Counted from the stretch's first letter, positions 29,035-38,950 are shown. The stretch: DNA of 64,000 bases from Alcaligenes faecalis (GCF_002443155.1 NZ_CP023667.1:3100001-3164000); one strand, 5' to 3'. Numbers and translations are program-made. The notes: generated by a model not told the origin, from the letters alone.

Positions 29035-30129
29035 TCAGCGTTCATAACCCGTTTGCAAACGTCGCTCCAGCGAACGACTGTAGCGAGAGATGGAGTAGCA
29101 GAACACAAAATAAATCAGTGCGATGAACAGATAGGCTTCCCGGCTGAAGCCGCGCCAGGCTGCATCGGCCAAGGCCACTTTGGCCGCCTGAGTCAGATCG
29201 AAAATACCGATAATCACGACCAGGGAGGTGTCCTTGAACAGGGAAATGAAAATGCCTACCAGTGGTGGGATCACGATCTTGAGAGCCTGCGGCAAAATAA
29301 TCTGCCGCATGGTGCGCCAGTAGCTCAAGCCCAGCGAAGCCGCCCCTTCGTACTGTCCTTTGGGAATGGCCTGCAAGCCGCCCCGCACGGTTTCCGCGAT
29401 GTACGCCGCCGCAAACAGAATGATGGCGATCTGAGCGCGCAACAGCTTGTCGATGTTAAAGCCCTCGGGCATGAACAAAGGCAGCATCACCGAGGACATG
29501 AACAGCAAGCTGATCAGCGGCACGCCACGAATCAGCTCGATATAGACCACGCAGACCGCCTTGACGGCCGGCAAGCGCGAGGTACGTCCCAAGGCCAGCA
29601 ACAGGCCCAAAGGAAAGGCAAAAGCGATGCCGAAGGTAGCCAGAATCAAGGTCAACGGCAAGCCGCCCCACAGGCTGTTTTCCACATAGCTCAGACCCAG
29701 CACACCGCCCCACATCAAAATACCCACGACGCTCAATCCAACCAGCCAGAGCAAAGGCAGCCACGGCTTCCAGAACCAGCGCACGCAACTGCACACGATC
29801 AGCAAAGTCAGCAGGATGGAGGCCAGCAAGGGCCGCCACTGCTCGTCATAGGGATAGATGCCAAACAGGATCAGACGGTGCTTTTCACGAATGAAAGCCC
29901 AGCACGCACCCGCACTGGCCCGACAATCCTGCGCGGTTTGCGCATCGAAATTGGCCTTGATGAACAACCAGTCGATCATGGCCGGTACGGTCATCAAGAG
30001 CAGCCAGGCCGACAAGGCTGTCAGAATGGCATTCAAGGGAGAAGAAAACAGGTTCTGGCGCAGCCAGCCCAGGGGGCCCCGCTGCAATGGCGGTGGCCCG
30101 CTTACGGTGGATGTAGGCGTATGACTCAT
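29035..30129 (-). CDS. aapM: general L-amino acid ABC transporter, permease 2
   Basis: The 364-residue inner-membrane permease has an N-terminal extension with a helix at about 30-55, then the transport domain with several helices. The EAA-type loop that contacts the ATPase is around EGAASLGLSYWRTMRQIILP at about residue 265. It pairs with AapQ to form the channel for amino acids delivered by AapJ. Its start directly follows the aapQ stop, so the two are translationally coupled. Confidence 0.92.
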   Translation of the reverse strand: MSHTPTSTVSGPPPLQRGPLGWLRQNLFSSPLNAILTALSAWLLLMTVPAMIDWLFIKANFDAQTAQDCRASAGACWAFIREKHRLILFGIYPYDEQWRPLLASILLTLLIVCSCVRWFWKPWLPLLWLVGLSVVGILMWGGVLGLSYVENSLWGGLPLTLILATFGIAFAFPLGLLLALGRTSRLPAVKAVCVVYIELIRGVPLISLLFMSSVMLPLFMPEGFNIDKLLRAQIAIILFAAAYIAETVRGGLQAIPKGQYEGAASLGLSYWRTMRQIILPQALKIVIPPLVGIFISLFKDTSLVVIIGIFDLTQAAKVALADAAWRGFSREAYLFIALIYFVFCYSISRYSRSLERRLQTGYER

Positions 30130-31317
30130 TTAGCGCTCCACCAAAGCAATGCGATTGTTGTACCAGTTCATGAAGACCGAAATCGACAGACTGACCGTCA
30201 AATAAGCCGCCATGATGATCAAGATGCCTTCAATCGCCTGCCCAGTCTGGTTCAAGGTGGTGTTCACCACAGACACAATATCGGGATAACCAATAGCCAC
30301 CGCCAGGGAACTGTTTTTAGTCAGGTTCAAATACTGGCTGGTCATGGGGGGCACAATCACGCGCAGTGCCTGAGGCAGAACCACCAGACGCATCATGCGA
30401 CCACGGGACAGACCCAGTGCCTGCGCCGCTTCCCATTGCCCTTTGCCCACAGCCTGAATGCCGGAGCGCACCACTTCCGCCACGAAAGCCGAGGTATAGG
30501 TAATCAGGCCGGCCAGCAAAGCGGCAAATTCAGGCGATAAGGTCACGCCCCCGACAAAGTTGAAACCTTGCAGGCGTGGTATATCCAGCGCCAAGGGTTG
30601 GGGGCTGATCAGCAAGGCCAGAGCCGGCATCAGAACAAGCAACAAAATGCCAAAACGAATGGTGGGGAAAGGTCGGCCGGTTTTTTCCAGACGACGACGC
30701 GCCCAGTGCGCCATCAAGACCCACAGCACCACAGCAAGCCCCAGACCCATGAAGATCCAGTCCATGCCATCGCCCTGCAAGGTGGGTAGCTTCAAACCTC
30801 GATTCGATAAAAATACGCCGCCCAAGGGGTTCAAAGCCTGCCTGGGGCCGGGCAAGGTTTCGGTAATCAGGGCGTACCAGAAAAACAGTTGCAGCAGCAA
30901 TGGCACGTTACGCATCACTTCCACGTACAAGCCCGCCAGCCGGGAAACCAGCCAGTTCTTGGACAAACGTGCAATGCCCAGCAAGGTGCCAAATACGGTG
31001 GCGGCAATAATGCCGATCACCGCTACTTTCAACGTATTGACCAGGCCGACCAGAATGGCCCGCCCATAAGTATCCGAGGGCTTATAAGCCAGCGCCGACT
31101 CGCCAATGGCAAAGCCAGCCTCTCGATTCAGGAAATCAAAGCCTGTAGAAATATTGCGAACAGCCAGGTTGTGCAAGGTATTGGAGACCAGATACCACAC
31201 ACAAAAGCCAAGCACACCCAAAATCAGCACCTGGTAAATAATGCCGCGAGTGAACGGATCATTCCAGGACAGGCGCCGTTTAGGGGGGGCTGGCGCGGCA
31301 GGTGTATTTTGTGCCAT
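30130..31317 (-). CDS. aapQ: general L-amino acid ABC transporter, permease 1
   Basis: The 395-residue permease carries a cytoplasmic N-terminus, a first helix at about 27-48, a second near LKVAVIGIIAATVFGTLLGI, and a long central insert before the final helices, which is the layout of AapQ. The coupling loop is WEAAQALGLSRGRMMRLVVL. aapM starts in the base after its stop. The gene lies 98 bases downstream of aapJ, with a stable hairpin in that gap. Confidence 0.92.
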   Translation of the reverse strand: MAQNTPAAPAPPKRRLSWNDPFTRGIIYQVLILGVLGFCVWYLVSNTLHNLAVRNISTGFDFLNREAGFAIGESALAYKPSDTYGRAILVGLVNTLKVAVIGIIAATVFGTLLGIARLSKNWLVSRLAGLYVEVMRNVPLLLQLFFWYALITETLPGPRQALNPLGGVFLSNRGLKLPTLQGDGMDWIFMGLGLAVVLWVLMAHWARRRLEKTGRPFPTIRFGILLLVLMPALALLISPQPLALDIPRLQGFNFVGGVTLSPEFAALLAGLITYTSAFVAEVVRSGIQAVGKGQWEAAQALGLSRGRMMRLVVLPQALRVIVPPMTSQYLNLTKNSSLAVAIGYPDIVSVVNTTLNQTGQAIEGILIIMAAYLTVSLSISVFMNWYNNRIALVER

Positions 31318-31367
31318 AGCGTAAAACCCGTGGATGCAGCACTACGCGTAGCCCTGCGAGGTGGCGC

Positions 31368-31389
31368 GCGTCTGGCCGAAGCCAGACGC
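31368..31389 (-). promoter_or_regulatory. UUCG-capped hairpin between aapJ and aapQ
   Basis: In the transcript, GCGTCTGGC pairs with GCCAGACGC around a TTCG tetraloop closed by C-G, an exceptionally stable fold. No U tract follows, so it is not a terminator. Such hairpins after binding-protein genes often protect the upstream mRNA and allow more binding protein than permease to be made; that role is inferred here. Confidence 0.65.
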
Positions 31390-31415
31390 AAGAACAAACA
31401 GCGAAGACCGAAATC

Positions 31416-32432
31416 TTAACGCACTGGCCAGCCGTACATCACGCCACCGTCACGCCATTGCGCATTCAAACCGCGCTCCAGCTTCAAGGCGGTCGATTTA
31501 CCCAGATTGCGCTCGAAGCTTTCGCCGTAGTTGCCGACCTGTTTAATTATGTTGTAGGCCCACTTGTTATCCAGCTTCAGACCTTTGCCCAGCTCACCGG
31601 ATACGCCCAGAATACGCTGGACGTTGGGGTTATCGCTCTTGGTCATTTCATCAACGTTCGCGCTGGTAATGCCATATTCCTCAGCTTCCAGCATGGCGTT
31701 CAGCGTCCAGCGCACCAGAGTGAACCAGTCCTCGTCGCCCTGACGCACGAAGGGGCCCAGCGGCTCTTTGGAGAAGTCCTCGGGCAGGATATCGAACTCG
31801 TCCGGCGTGGCCTGAGCAGCACGCATGGCTGCCAGCTGGGACTTATCACTGGTAAAGCCGTCGCAACGACCGGAGGTAAAGGAGCGCATGGCTTCTTCAG
31901 GGTTGTTGATCACCACAGGGTTGAACTTGATACCCTGACCACGGAACCAGTCAGCCAGGTTCAGCTCAGTCGTGGTGCCGGGCTGTACGCACACAGCGGC
32001 TCCATCCAGCTCCTTGGCGCTTTTCACGCCCAGGGATTTTTTCACCATCACGCCCTGGCTGTCATAGTAGTTAATGCCAGTGCTGACCAAACCTAGAGTT
32101 GTGTCGCGAGAGATCGTCGCGGTGGTATTACGGGTCAGCACATCGACCTCACCCGATTGCAGGGCAGTAAAGCGCTGCTGAGTGGTCAAAGGCGTAACCT
32201 TGTATTTTTTGGCATCCCCAAAAACAGCAGCGGCGATCGCACTGCACATGTCCACGTCAATGCCGGACCAGACACCCTTGCTGTCGGCCAGCGAGAATCC
32301 TGCAATACCTGTTGAGACACCACACTGAACAAAGCCTTTCTTCTTCACCGAGTCCAGGGTTTCACCTGCTTGTGCATTAGCGGCCAGGGCCATCAACGCA
32401 ACACTACATGCAATGGTTTTCACTAAGGTCAT
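31416..32432 (-). CDS. aapJ: general L-amino acid ABC transporter, periplasmic binding protein
   Basis: The 338-residue product starts with a Sec signal peptide (MTLVKTIACSVALMALAANA, cleaved near AQA-GE). The type II amino-acid binding fold includes GFVQCGVSTGIAGFSLAD, VWSGIDVDMCSAIAAAVFGD and LTTQQRFTALQSGEVDVLTR. It delivers a broad range of L-amino acids to AapQM. It is the first gene of the operon. About 220 bases separate it from the divergent ftsE and should contain the promoters of both. Confidence 0.94.
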   Translation of the reverse strand: MTLVKTIACSVALMALAANAQAGETLDSVKKKGFVQCGVSTGIAGFSLADSKGVWSGIDVDMCSAIAAAVFGDAKKYKVTPLTTQQRFTALQSGEVDVLTRNTTATISRDTTLGLVSTGINYYDSQGVMVKKSLGVKSAKELDGAAVCVQPGTTTELNLADWFRGQGIKFNPVVINNPEEAMRSFTSGRCDGFTSDKSQLAAMRAAQATPDEFDILPEDFSKEPLGPFVRQGDEDWFTLVRWTLNAMLEAEEYGITSANVDEMTKSDNPNVQRILGVSGELGKGLKLDNKWAYNIIKQVGNYGESFERNLGKSTALKLERGLNAQWRDGGVMYGWPVR

Positions 32433-32652
32433 GGAATATCACCTCCTGTTTACTTTTGGTAAATGGATGCAGATTACAATTGCAGCTAAGCTGTGGTGTC
32501 CAATCGTAGAGCCAGACTGTGCAAACACAAATCGGGGGTTTCCCTCTAACAATCTGACTAATACTTTTACCTACGCCGACATTTTCATGCGAGCCCCGTC
32601 GGTCATTCCATAGGGGCTTTTCAAGCAGATTCCTCTTTAATTGTGCGTCGCG

Positions 32653-33324
32653 ATGATCGAGTTCCAACACGTTTTTAAATCGTATGGCCGCAGTAAAAAT
32701 ATTCTAGCCGACATTAATTTTCGCATTGATGACGGCGAATTCATTTTTGTGTCCGGCCCCTCTGGAGCAGGTAAATCCACTTTATTGCGTCTGATCGGCG
32801 GCCTGGAGCTACCTAGCCGTGGCTCGGTTCAGGTCAATGGGCACAGGCTGGACAAGCTGCCGGCCCGCGCCCGCCCCTATCTGCGACGCGCGGTGGGCGT
32901 GGTTTTACAAGATACGCACTTGCTGCAAGACCGCAGCGCCCTGGCCAATGTGCTCCTGCCCCTGGCAGTCATGGGCCTGGAGCCCAGCACCGCCCAGGCA
33001 CGTGCTCGCGCCGCCATGGAAAAAGTAGGCTTGCGCGGCAAAGAGGATTTAAAGCCCGTGGAAATGTCTGGCGGTGAACAGCAACGGCTGGCGATTGCCC
33101 GCGCTATTGTGAATCGCCCGGCTATTTTGATTGCCGACGAACCAACAGCCAATTTGGACGCCGATAACGCCAAACGCATCATGGATGTATTGATGGACTT
33201 TAACCGGGTGGGTGTCACCACCTTGATTGCTTCGCATGATCTGAATTTGATGGCACGCTATGCGCGCCGCACCCTGCTCATTCAGGACGGCCGTTTTTCC
33301 GATCACCCCGGAGTGCTGGCATGA
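32653..33324 (+). CDS. ftsE: cell-division ATP-binding protein FtsE
   Basis: FtsE is the cytoplasmic ATPase of FtsEX, which controls septal peptidoglycan hydrolase activation. The 223-residue product has Walker A GPSGAGKSTLL at about 35, the Q-loop GVVLQDTHLLQD, the signature MSGGEQQRLAIARA and Walker B ILIADEPTANLD. The ATG starting MIEFQHVFKSYG was chosen over a TTG four codons upstream. Its stop overlaps the ftsX start (ATGA), so the two are coupled. Confidence 0.95.
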   Translation: MIEFQHVFKSYGRSKNILADINFRIDDGEFIFVSGPSGAGKSTLLRLIGGLELPSRGSVQVNGHRLDKLPARARPYLRRAVGVVLQDTHLLQDRSALANVLLPLAVMGLEPSTAQARARAAMEKVGLRGKEDLKPVEMSGGEQQRLAIARAIVNRPAILIADEPTANLDADNAKRIMDVLMDFNRVGVTTLIASHDLNLMARYARRTLLIQDGRFSDHPGVLA

Positions 33325-34229
33325 GAACCTGGCTGCGTCATCATCAATACGCTTTCCTGGTGGCCTTGCGCCGCCTGAAAGTGCAACCTTTCTCCTCACT
33401 GTCCAACCTGCTGGTCATTGCCCTGACCCTGGCCGTGCCTGTGCTGGGGGCCAGTATCCTGCTGGCCGCTCAGCCTGTCGTGCGCGAGATCCCTACCTCG
33501 CCCGAAATGACGGTATTCATGAAGCAAAACAGCACCTTGGAACAGGCGCAGGCTTTCAGCCAGGCCGTGGGCAAAGAGTTTCAAGCTGAATTGGCCCAGA
33601 TCAGGCTGGTCAGCAAGGAACAGGCGCTCAAGCAATTACAGAGCAACCCCAGCTGGACAGACGCCTTGGGCGCGTTGCCCAGCAACCCCTTGCCACACGC
33701 CATTGTGCTGACCCTGCATGAAACCCCGGATCTGGTAACGCGTGCCGACACCCTGGCCGAGACCCTGCAAGGCCGCGAAGGCGTGGATAGCGTGCTGCTG
33801 GATAGCGAATGGGTGCAGCGTCTGGCCGCAATTCTAAGCTTCATTCGCATTGGCCTATGGATTTTGATGGCGGGCGTGGGCGTAGTGGTGATTGCCACCG
33901 TGTTCAATACCGTCCGTCTGCAAGCCCTGAACCAGCGCGAAGAAATTGCCGTGGCTCGTCTGGTCGGTGCAACCGAGGCCTTTGTACGGCGCCCCTTCCT
34001 GTATATGGGTGCGCTCACCGGTCTGACGGCCAGCGTCCTGGCATGCGGTCTGGCCTTGCTGGCACTGACCCCGCTGAACAAGGCCTTATCCAGTCTGGCC
34101 CAAAGCTATGGCGTCCAGCTGACGCTCCAGCTGCCGGAATTTTCTCTTTTGCTGACAGCTGCTATTTTGGTCGCCATTTTGGGCGCACTGGCGGCTCGCT
34201 GGTCTGTTACCCGTAGTACCCAATATTGA
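33321..34229 (+). CDS. ftsX: cell-division permease-like protein FtsX
   Basis: FtsX is the membrane partner of FtsE. The 302-residue protein has an N-terminal helix (SSLSNLLVIALTLAVPVLGAS), a periplasmic domain of about 125 residues expected to contact a hydrolase activator such as EnvC, and three C-terminal helices, the second after NTVRLQALNQREEIAVARLVG, the conserved FtsX cytoplasmic segment. It overlaps ftsE and mutY at both ends. Confidence 0.94.
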   Translation: MRTWLRHHQYAFLVALRRLKVQPFSSLSNLLVIALTLAVPVLGASILLAAQPVVREIPTSPEMTVFMKQNSTLEQAQAFSQAVGKEFQAELAQIRLVSKEQALKQLQSNPSWTDALGALPSNPLPHAIVLTLHETPDLVTRADTLAETLQGREGVDSVLLDSEWVQRLAAILSFIRIGLWILMAGVGVVVIATVFNTVRLQALNQREEIAVARLVGATEAFVRRPFLYMGALTGLTASVLACGLALLALTPLNKALSSLAQSYGVQLTLQLPEFSLLLTAAILVAILGALAARWSVTRSTQY

Positions 34230-35320
34230 TGTCACTTCCTGAACCCCGTCCCCAAGATCTGGCCGAAAAAGTGGTGGCTTGGCAAAAAACCTCCGGCCGC
34301 CACCACCTCCCCTGGCAGAACACGCAAGACCCGTACCGCGTCTGGCTCTCCGAAATCATGCTGCAGCAAACCCAGGTCGCCACCGTCCTGGGTTATTACG
34401 AGCGCTTTCTGGAACGCTTCCCCACCGTCAAGGCTCTGGCCACTGCCGAGCAAGATGAAGTCATGCCCTATTGGGCCGGTTTGGGCTACTACGCCCGTGC
34501 CCGTAACCTGCACCGCTGTGCTCGTGAGGTCATTGAGAAATGGGACGGCCGTTTTCCAGACAATGCCACGGACCTGGCGACCTTACCCGGTATTGGCCGC
34601 TCTACCGCCTGTGCCATCGCCGCCTTCTGTTTTGGCGAACGCAGCCCCATCATGGACGGCAACGTGAAACGTGTGTTCACGCGCTATTTCGGAATTTATG
34701 GCCCCACACAAAAAAAGGCTGTGGAAAACACCTTGTGGGGCAAGGCCGATGAAGTCGTCGAGCTTGCTCCCGCCAGCCTGGATATGGCGGCCTACACCCA
34801 AGGGCTGATGGATTTGGGCTCGCAATGCTGTACGCGCAGCAAGCCCACCTGTAGTCTCTGTCCACTTCAAAGCGACTGCTATGCTCACACCCACCAGGTC
34901 CAGTCCGAACTGCCCAGCCCCAAAGAGCGCATCCGCCAGGATGAACGCTATGCGCATGTGCTGATTCTGGAGCTGAATGGTCAGGTCCTGCTGGAGCAAC
35001 GGCCCGACAAGGGTATTTGGGGTGGCCTGCTCACTCTGCCCCAGTTTGACGATGCCATCAGCCTGCAAACGGCGGCACTGCATTGGTCTGACGAGGAAGC
35101 GATTGCGCTGGCCTCTTTCCAGCATGTGTTCTCGCACTTCAAGCTGCACATCACACCTTGGCTGCTGCAAGTGGACAAATCCTTACTGGCCGAGCCGGTG
35201 GCTGGCCAGCAATGGCAGGATCATGACGCATTGGAACAGACCGCTTTGCCAGCACCCATACGCAAGCTGCTGCTGGGCTTGTACCAGAGCAAAGAGAGTG
35301 AACAATTACTTCTGAGTTGA
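34229..35320 (+). CDS. mutY: A/G-specific adenine DNA glycosylase
   Basis: MutY removes adenine mispaired with 8-oxoguanine. The 363-residue product has the catalytic Glu in WLSEIMLQQTQV (about residue 37), helix-hairpin-helix LATLPGIGRSTACAIAAF with Asp in IMDGNVKRVF, and the iron-sulfur ligands in CCTRSKPTCSLCPLQSDC. A C-terminal Nudix-like domain that reads 8-oxoG follows from about residue 235. The ATG overlaps the ftsX stop (TGATG). An 8-oxo-dGTP-type Nudix gene and xth also occur in this window. Confidence 0.95.
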   Translation: MSLPEPRPQDLAEKVVAWQKTSGRHHLPWQNTQDPYRVWLSEIMLQQTQVATVLGYYERFLERFPTVKALATAEQDEVMPYWAGLGYYARARNLHRCAREVIEKWDGRFPDNATDLATLPGIGRSTACAIAAFCFGERSPIMDGNVKRVFTRYFGIYGPTQKKAVENTLWGKADEVVELAPASLDMAAYTQGLMDLGSQCCTRSKPTCSLCPLQSDCYAHTHQVQSELPSPKERIRQDERYAHVLILELNGQVLLEQRPDKGIWGGLLTLPQFDDAISLQTAALHWSDEEAIALASFQHVFSHFKLHITPWLLQVDKSLLAEPVAGQQWQDHDALEQTALPAPIRKLLLGLYQSKESEQLLLS

Positions 35321-35355
35321 CGCCAGGAACCCCGGCATATCCGGGTTGAGCGGCA

Positions 35356-36498
35356 CTATGCAGGCCGCGCTGGCTTGTCGTTGCTGATGCTCATCAGCAT
35401 CCCGCAGGCCACGCCCAAGGTCATCAAGGCTGTACCGCCATAGCTCAGGAATGGCAAAGGCACGCCCACCACGGGCAGAATCCCCGTCACCATGCCTATG
35501 TTCACGAACACGTAGACAAACAGCATCATGGACATGGAACCGGCCAGCAAACGGCTGAACTGGGTATGGGCCACAGCGGCAATCGACAAGCCGCGCAGAA
35601 TCAGCAAGGCATACAGCACCAGCAGCATGATGCCGCCATACAAGCCGAACTCTTCGGCAAACACTGCAAAAATGAAGTCGGTTGTACGCTCGGGCACAAA
35701 GTCCAGATGGGACTGGGTGCCCATCATATAGCCCTTGCCGTAAACACCACCCGAGCCAATCGCAATCATGGACTGGATGGTATGGAACCCTCTGCCCAGG
35801 CGATCACTACCCGGATTCAGCAGCGTGCAGACACGATGTTTCTGATAGTCGTGCAGCACTACCCAGTCCAGGTCGGGTACGCAAATATAGTCTTCGTAGT
35901 AGAGCAAGGCACTGATACCCAGCACCAGCACCACCACAATCGGCACAATCAGCTTGAAGGACAGACCGGCAAAGTAAATCACGCAGAAACCGGCCGCAAA
36001 CACCAGCAGGGCCGTACCCAAGTCCGGCTGACGCACGATCAGCAAGAACGGAATCATCAGCAAGATACCCGCCACCATGAAGTCCAGCAGGCTCATCTTG
36101 GGCCGCTGATAGCGGTGGAAATACCAGGCCAGCATCAAGGGCACAGAAATCTTGAGCATTTCCGAAGGCTGAATACGCGCCACCCCCAGGTCCAGCCAGC
36201 GCGTTGCGCCCTTGCTGGTCTCGCCAAAGAACTCCACCCCCAAAAGCAGTACCACCCCAACCGAATAAACGACTGGGGCCAGCTTCATCCACATGGTGGG
36301 AGGAATGAGGGCCGCCACCCACATCACGCCAAAGGCCAGCAGGAAATTACGAACCTGGTCTGCAAAACGCCAGTCCGTACCGCCCACGGCCGAATGCATG
36401 ACGGTCATACCCAGTGCGGCCATCAAGACCAGCAACAATAGCAAGGGCCAATCAAAGGCGGTAACGGCTCTCAGGCCCAGTTGCAAAAGTCGCTTCAT
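35356..36498 (-). CDS. rodA: rod-shape SEDS glycosyltransferase RodA
   Basis: RodA polymerises glycan strands during elongation with its partner PBP2. The 380-residue protein has about ten membrane helices and SEDS marks: ATRWLDLGVARIQPSEMLKI, VRQPDLGTALLVFAAG, FHTIQSMIAIGSGGVYGKG and PVVGVPLPFLSYGGTAL. Its ATG overlaps the mrdA stop (ATGA). It is the last gene of the mre-mrd cluster, convergent with mutY. Confidence 0.96.
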   Translation of the reverse strand: MKRLLQLGLRAVTAFDWPLLLLLVLMAALGMTVMHSAVGGTDWRFADQVRNFLLAFGVMWVAALIPPTMWMKLAPVVYSVGVVLLLGVEFFGETSKGATRWLDLGVARIQPSEMLKISVPLMLAWYFHRYQRPKMSLLDFMVAGILLMIPFLLIVRQPDLGTALLVFAAGFCVIYFAGLSFKLIVPIVVVLVLGISALLYYEDYICVPDLDWVVLHDYQKHRVCTLLNPGSDRLGRGFHTIQSMIAIGSGGVYGKGYMMGTQSHLDFVPERTTDFIFAVFAEEFGLYGGIMLLVLYALLILRGLSIAAVAHTQFSRLLAGSMSMMLFVYVFVNIGMVTGILPVVGVPLPFLSYGGTALMTLGVACGMLMSISNDKPARPA

Positions 36499-38354
36499 TG
36501 CATCTGCCCTCGTTCTACCAGCCAGTAATCAAAGACCTTGCGCACAATCGGTGCCGCAACCGAACCACCCCAACCCGCATTTTCTACAATCAAGGCCACT
36601 GCGATTTTGGGATTCTCTGCCGGAGCATAGGACATGAACAAAGCGTGGTCGCGCAAACGCTCGTCAATAGCATTGGCGTTGTACTTGGCGCCACGCAAGC
36701 TAAAGACCTGTGCCGTCCCTGTCTTGCCCGCAGCCTGATAAGCCGCACCCGCAAAGGCGCGGCGGGCCGTACCCAGGCGCACCACATCCACCAGAGCGCG
36801 TTTGACCACATCCACATTAGCCTGCTTCAAAGGAATCAGCTTGGCATCAATACGCACAGGCTGTTCAATCTCCGGGTCATGTGGGCTCAACGTCTGGGTG
36901 ACCAGGTGGGGAGGCCGCACAATGCCATTGCTGGCCAGCACGGCAGTGGCATGCGCCAGTTGCAGCACGGTAAAGGAGTTATAGCCCTGTCCCACCGCCA
37001 CCGAGATACTTTCCCCGGCATACCAGCGCTGTTGGGCCGGTTTTCGGTAGGCCTGACGCTTCCACTCAGTAGAAGGCAAAATGCCTTGGCGCTCGCCATC
37101 CAGGTCAATACCCGTCCGCTGGCCAAAGCCAAACTGCTTCATGAAGTCGTGCAGATTATCAACGCCGATTTCCGGGCCCAAGGAATAGAAATAGGTATCC
37201 GAAGAAACCACCAAGGCACGATGCATGTCGGTAGAGCCGTAGACCGCGCCACCCGCGTTACGGAAACGCTGGCCACCAAATTCAAAATAACCGGGGTCGG
37301 AAATACGATCCGTTGCCTTGCGCTTGCCGGTTTCCAGAGCGGCCAAAGCCACAAAAGGCTTGTAGGTCGAACCGATGGGATAGGTGCCGTACAGCGGACG
37401 GTTAATCAGCGGATGATCCGGTGAGTCGTTCAGCTTGCGCCAGTTTTCTACGTCAATACCATCGATAAACAGGTTCGGGTCAAAAGATGGGGCTGATACA
37501 AATGCCAGAACTTCGCCGGTGCTGGGCTCAATGGCCACCAGCGCACCACGTCGCCCGGTGAACAGGGCCTCCGCCATTTTCTGCAGGCCAATATCCAGCG
37601 ACAAGCGCAGGCTGGCACCAGGTACAGGATCAACACGGCTCAAGGTCCGTACCGGCCGGCCCGAAGCGGCTACTTCCACTTCCTCAATGCCGGTGCGTCC
37701 GTGCAAGGTTTTTTCCCAGGTTTTCTCGATCCCTTTCTTGCCGATGACCTGCGTGCCCCGGTAATTGCCGGTTTGCCCGGTTTCTTCCAGACGCTGCTGA
37801 TCGCCCTCGGAAATACGCCCCACATAACCCAGTACGTGCGCCGCCGCTTCACCTTGCGGATACTCGCGTACCCAACGGGCTTGCAGGGTCACACCAGGAA
37901 ACTTGAAAGCATGGGCGGAGAACCAGGCTGCCTCATCATCGCTCAGATTATTACGCAGCAGTATTTCGGAATATCGGCTATTTTGCGCGACGTTCTGCTT
38001 GAATCGACGACGATCACGTGGACTTAGCTCCACCAGCTCACCCACTCGATCCAGCATATCGTCTACTGGCTCGCCCAAACTGGCGGGTACGGCCGACAAG
38101 GTGTAGTCCCGGTAATTACGGGCCAGTACCTCGCCATTGCGATCCAGAATCTCGCCTCGACGAGGGGTAATCGGGATGACGGCTATACGGTTCTGATCGG
38201 CTCGGGCGGCAAAGCCTTCGTAGCGCACCACTTGCAAATACCACAAGCGCACGCCCAGCACCCCTAACAGAACGCAGGCCAGAACGGCCGCTACCAAGGC
38301 GCGAAACAGAATGCGCTGGCGCAGCTGATGCGAGGTTTTTTTGAATTCAAACAT
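36495..38354 (-). CDS. mrdA: penicillin-binding protein 2 (elongation transpeptidase)
   Basis: PBP2 cross-links peptidoglycan during elongation. The 619-residue class B protein has one N-terminal helix (about 20-42), a pedestal domain with RGEILDRNGEVLARNYRDY, and a transpeptidase domain. The nucleophile is in GSTYKPFVAL (SxxK, about 325), the second motif is VSSDTYFYSLG and the third AAGKTGTAQVF. It lies 14 bases after mreD and overlaps rodA. Confidence 0.96.
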   Translation of the reverse strand: MFEFKKTSHQLRQRILFRALVAAVLACVLLGVLGVRLWYLQVVRYEGFAARADQNRIAVIPITPRRGEILDRNGEVLARNYRDYTLSAVPASLGEPVDDMLDRVGELVELSPRDRRRFKQNVAQNSRYSEILLRNNLSDDEAAWFSAHAFKFPGVTLQARWVREYPQGEAAAHVLGYVGRISEGDQQRLEETGQTGNYRGTQVIGKKGIEKTWEKTLHGRTGIEEVEVAASGRPVRTLSRVDPVPGASLRLSLDIGLQKMAEALFTGRRGALVAIEPSTGEVLAFVSAPSFDPNLFIDGIDVENWRKLNDSPDHPLINRPLYGTYPIGSTYKPFVALAALETGKRKATDRISDPGYFEFGGQRFRNAGGAVYGSTDMHRALVVSSDTYFYSLGPEIGVDNLHDFMKQFGFGQRTGIDLDGERQGILPSTEWKRQAYRKPAQQRWYAGESISVAVGQGYNSFTVLQLAHATAVLASNGIVRPPHLVTQTLSPHDPEIEQPVRIDAKLIPLKQANVDVVKRALVDVVRLGTARRAFAGAAYQAAGKTGTAQVFSLRGAKYNANAIDERLRDHALFMSYAPAENPKIAVALIVENAGWGGSVAAPIVRKVFDYWLVERGQMQ

Positions 38355-38368
38355 GGCCGCCCTACCAA

Positions 38369-38950
38369 TCAGGACGAACCGGAGTCGGACTCGTCCAGAC
38401 GTCGCTGCGGCAAGAACAGCACGCTATCGGCCAGCGGCCACAAGGCGGCGGTCAGCAAGGTGCCACCCGCCCACTCCCAGCCAGACCACTCGCCCACCAG
38501 CCAGGCGTGCAAGACATGCACGATCAACTGGGCCAGCAGCATGACGACAGCCATATGCAGCAAGTGGGTCCACATGCCAAAGTTCAAGATGCGCTTGCGC
38601 AAGAGCAAGGCGCCATACACGACCAGCACATACGCCAGGGCGTGCTCGCCCAGGAGGCTACCGTCATGCACATCCACCAGAATGCCCAGCACAAAGGCCA
38701 GGGACATGGGCACACGACGCGGTTCATGAACGGCCCAAAAACCCAGCACCAGCATCAACAGGTCCGGCGCGAAAGGCAGCAGGCGCCAGGGCAGCATGGA
38801 CCCCAGCCACATCAGCAGAATCGAGCCCCATATCAGCCAGGGACTGGAGGCGCGCGAAAACGGGCTGCTATCAATAGGCTGCAAGCTACTCAAGGATGAG
38901 GACCGGGTTTTACGGCCAGAGGTGTCCGAGGACTCAGCGCGTCGCATCAT
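38369..38950 (-). CDS. mreD: rod-shape-determining membrane protein MreD
   Basis: MreD is a small multi-helix partner of MreC. The product is 193 residues from MMRRAESSD, with five or so membrane helices (WLIWGSILLMWLGSMLPW, LLMLVLGFWAV, MSLAFVLGILVDV, ALAYVLVVYGALLL, LHMAVVMLLAQLIV). The long polar N-terminus of about 35 residues is unusual. The start overlaps the mreC end, and further ATGs lie at 38968, 38956 and 38947, so the exact start is open. Confidence 0.88.
   Translation of the reverse strand: MMRRAESSDTSGRKTRSSSLSSLQPIDSSPFSRASSPWLIWGSILLMWLGSMLPWRLLPFAPDLLMLVLGFWAVHEPRRVPMSLAFVLGILVDVHDGSLLGEHALAYVLVVYGALLLRKRILNFGMWTHLLHMAVVMLLAQLIVHVLHAWLVGEWSGWEWAGGTLLTAALWPLADSVLFLPQRRLDESDSGSS

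Noticed and set aside
29008..30540. 510-codon open frame on the plus strand
   Set aside because: Antisense to aapM and aapQ; low-complexity Gln/His composition and no recognisable domain.
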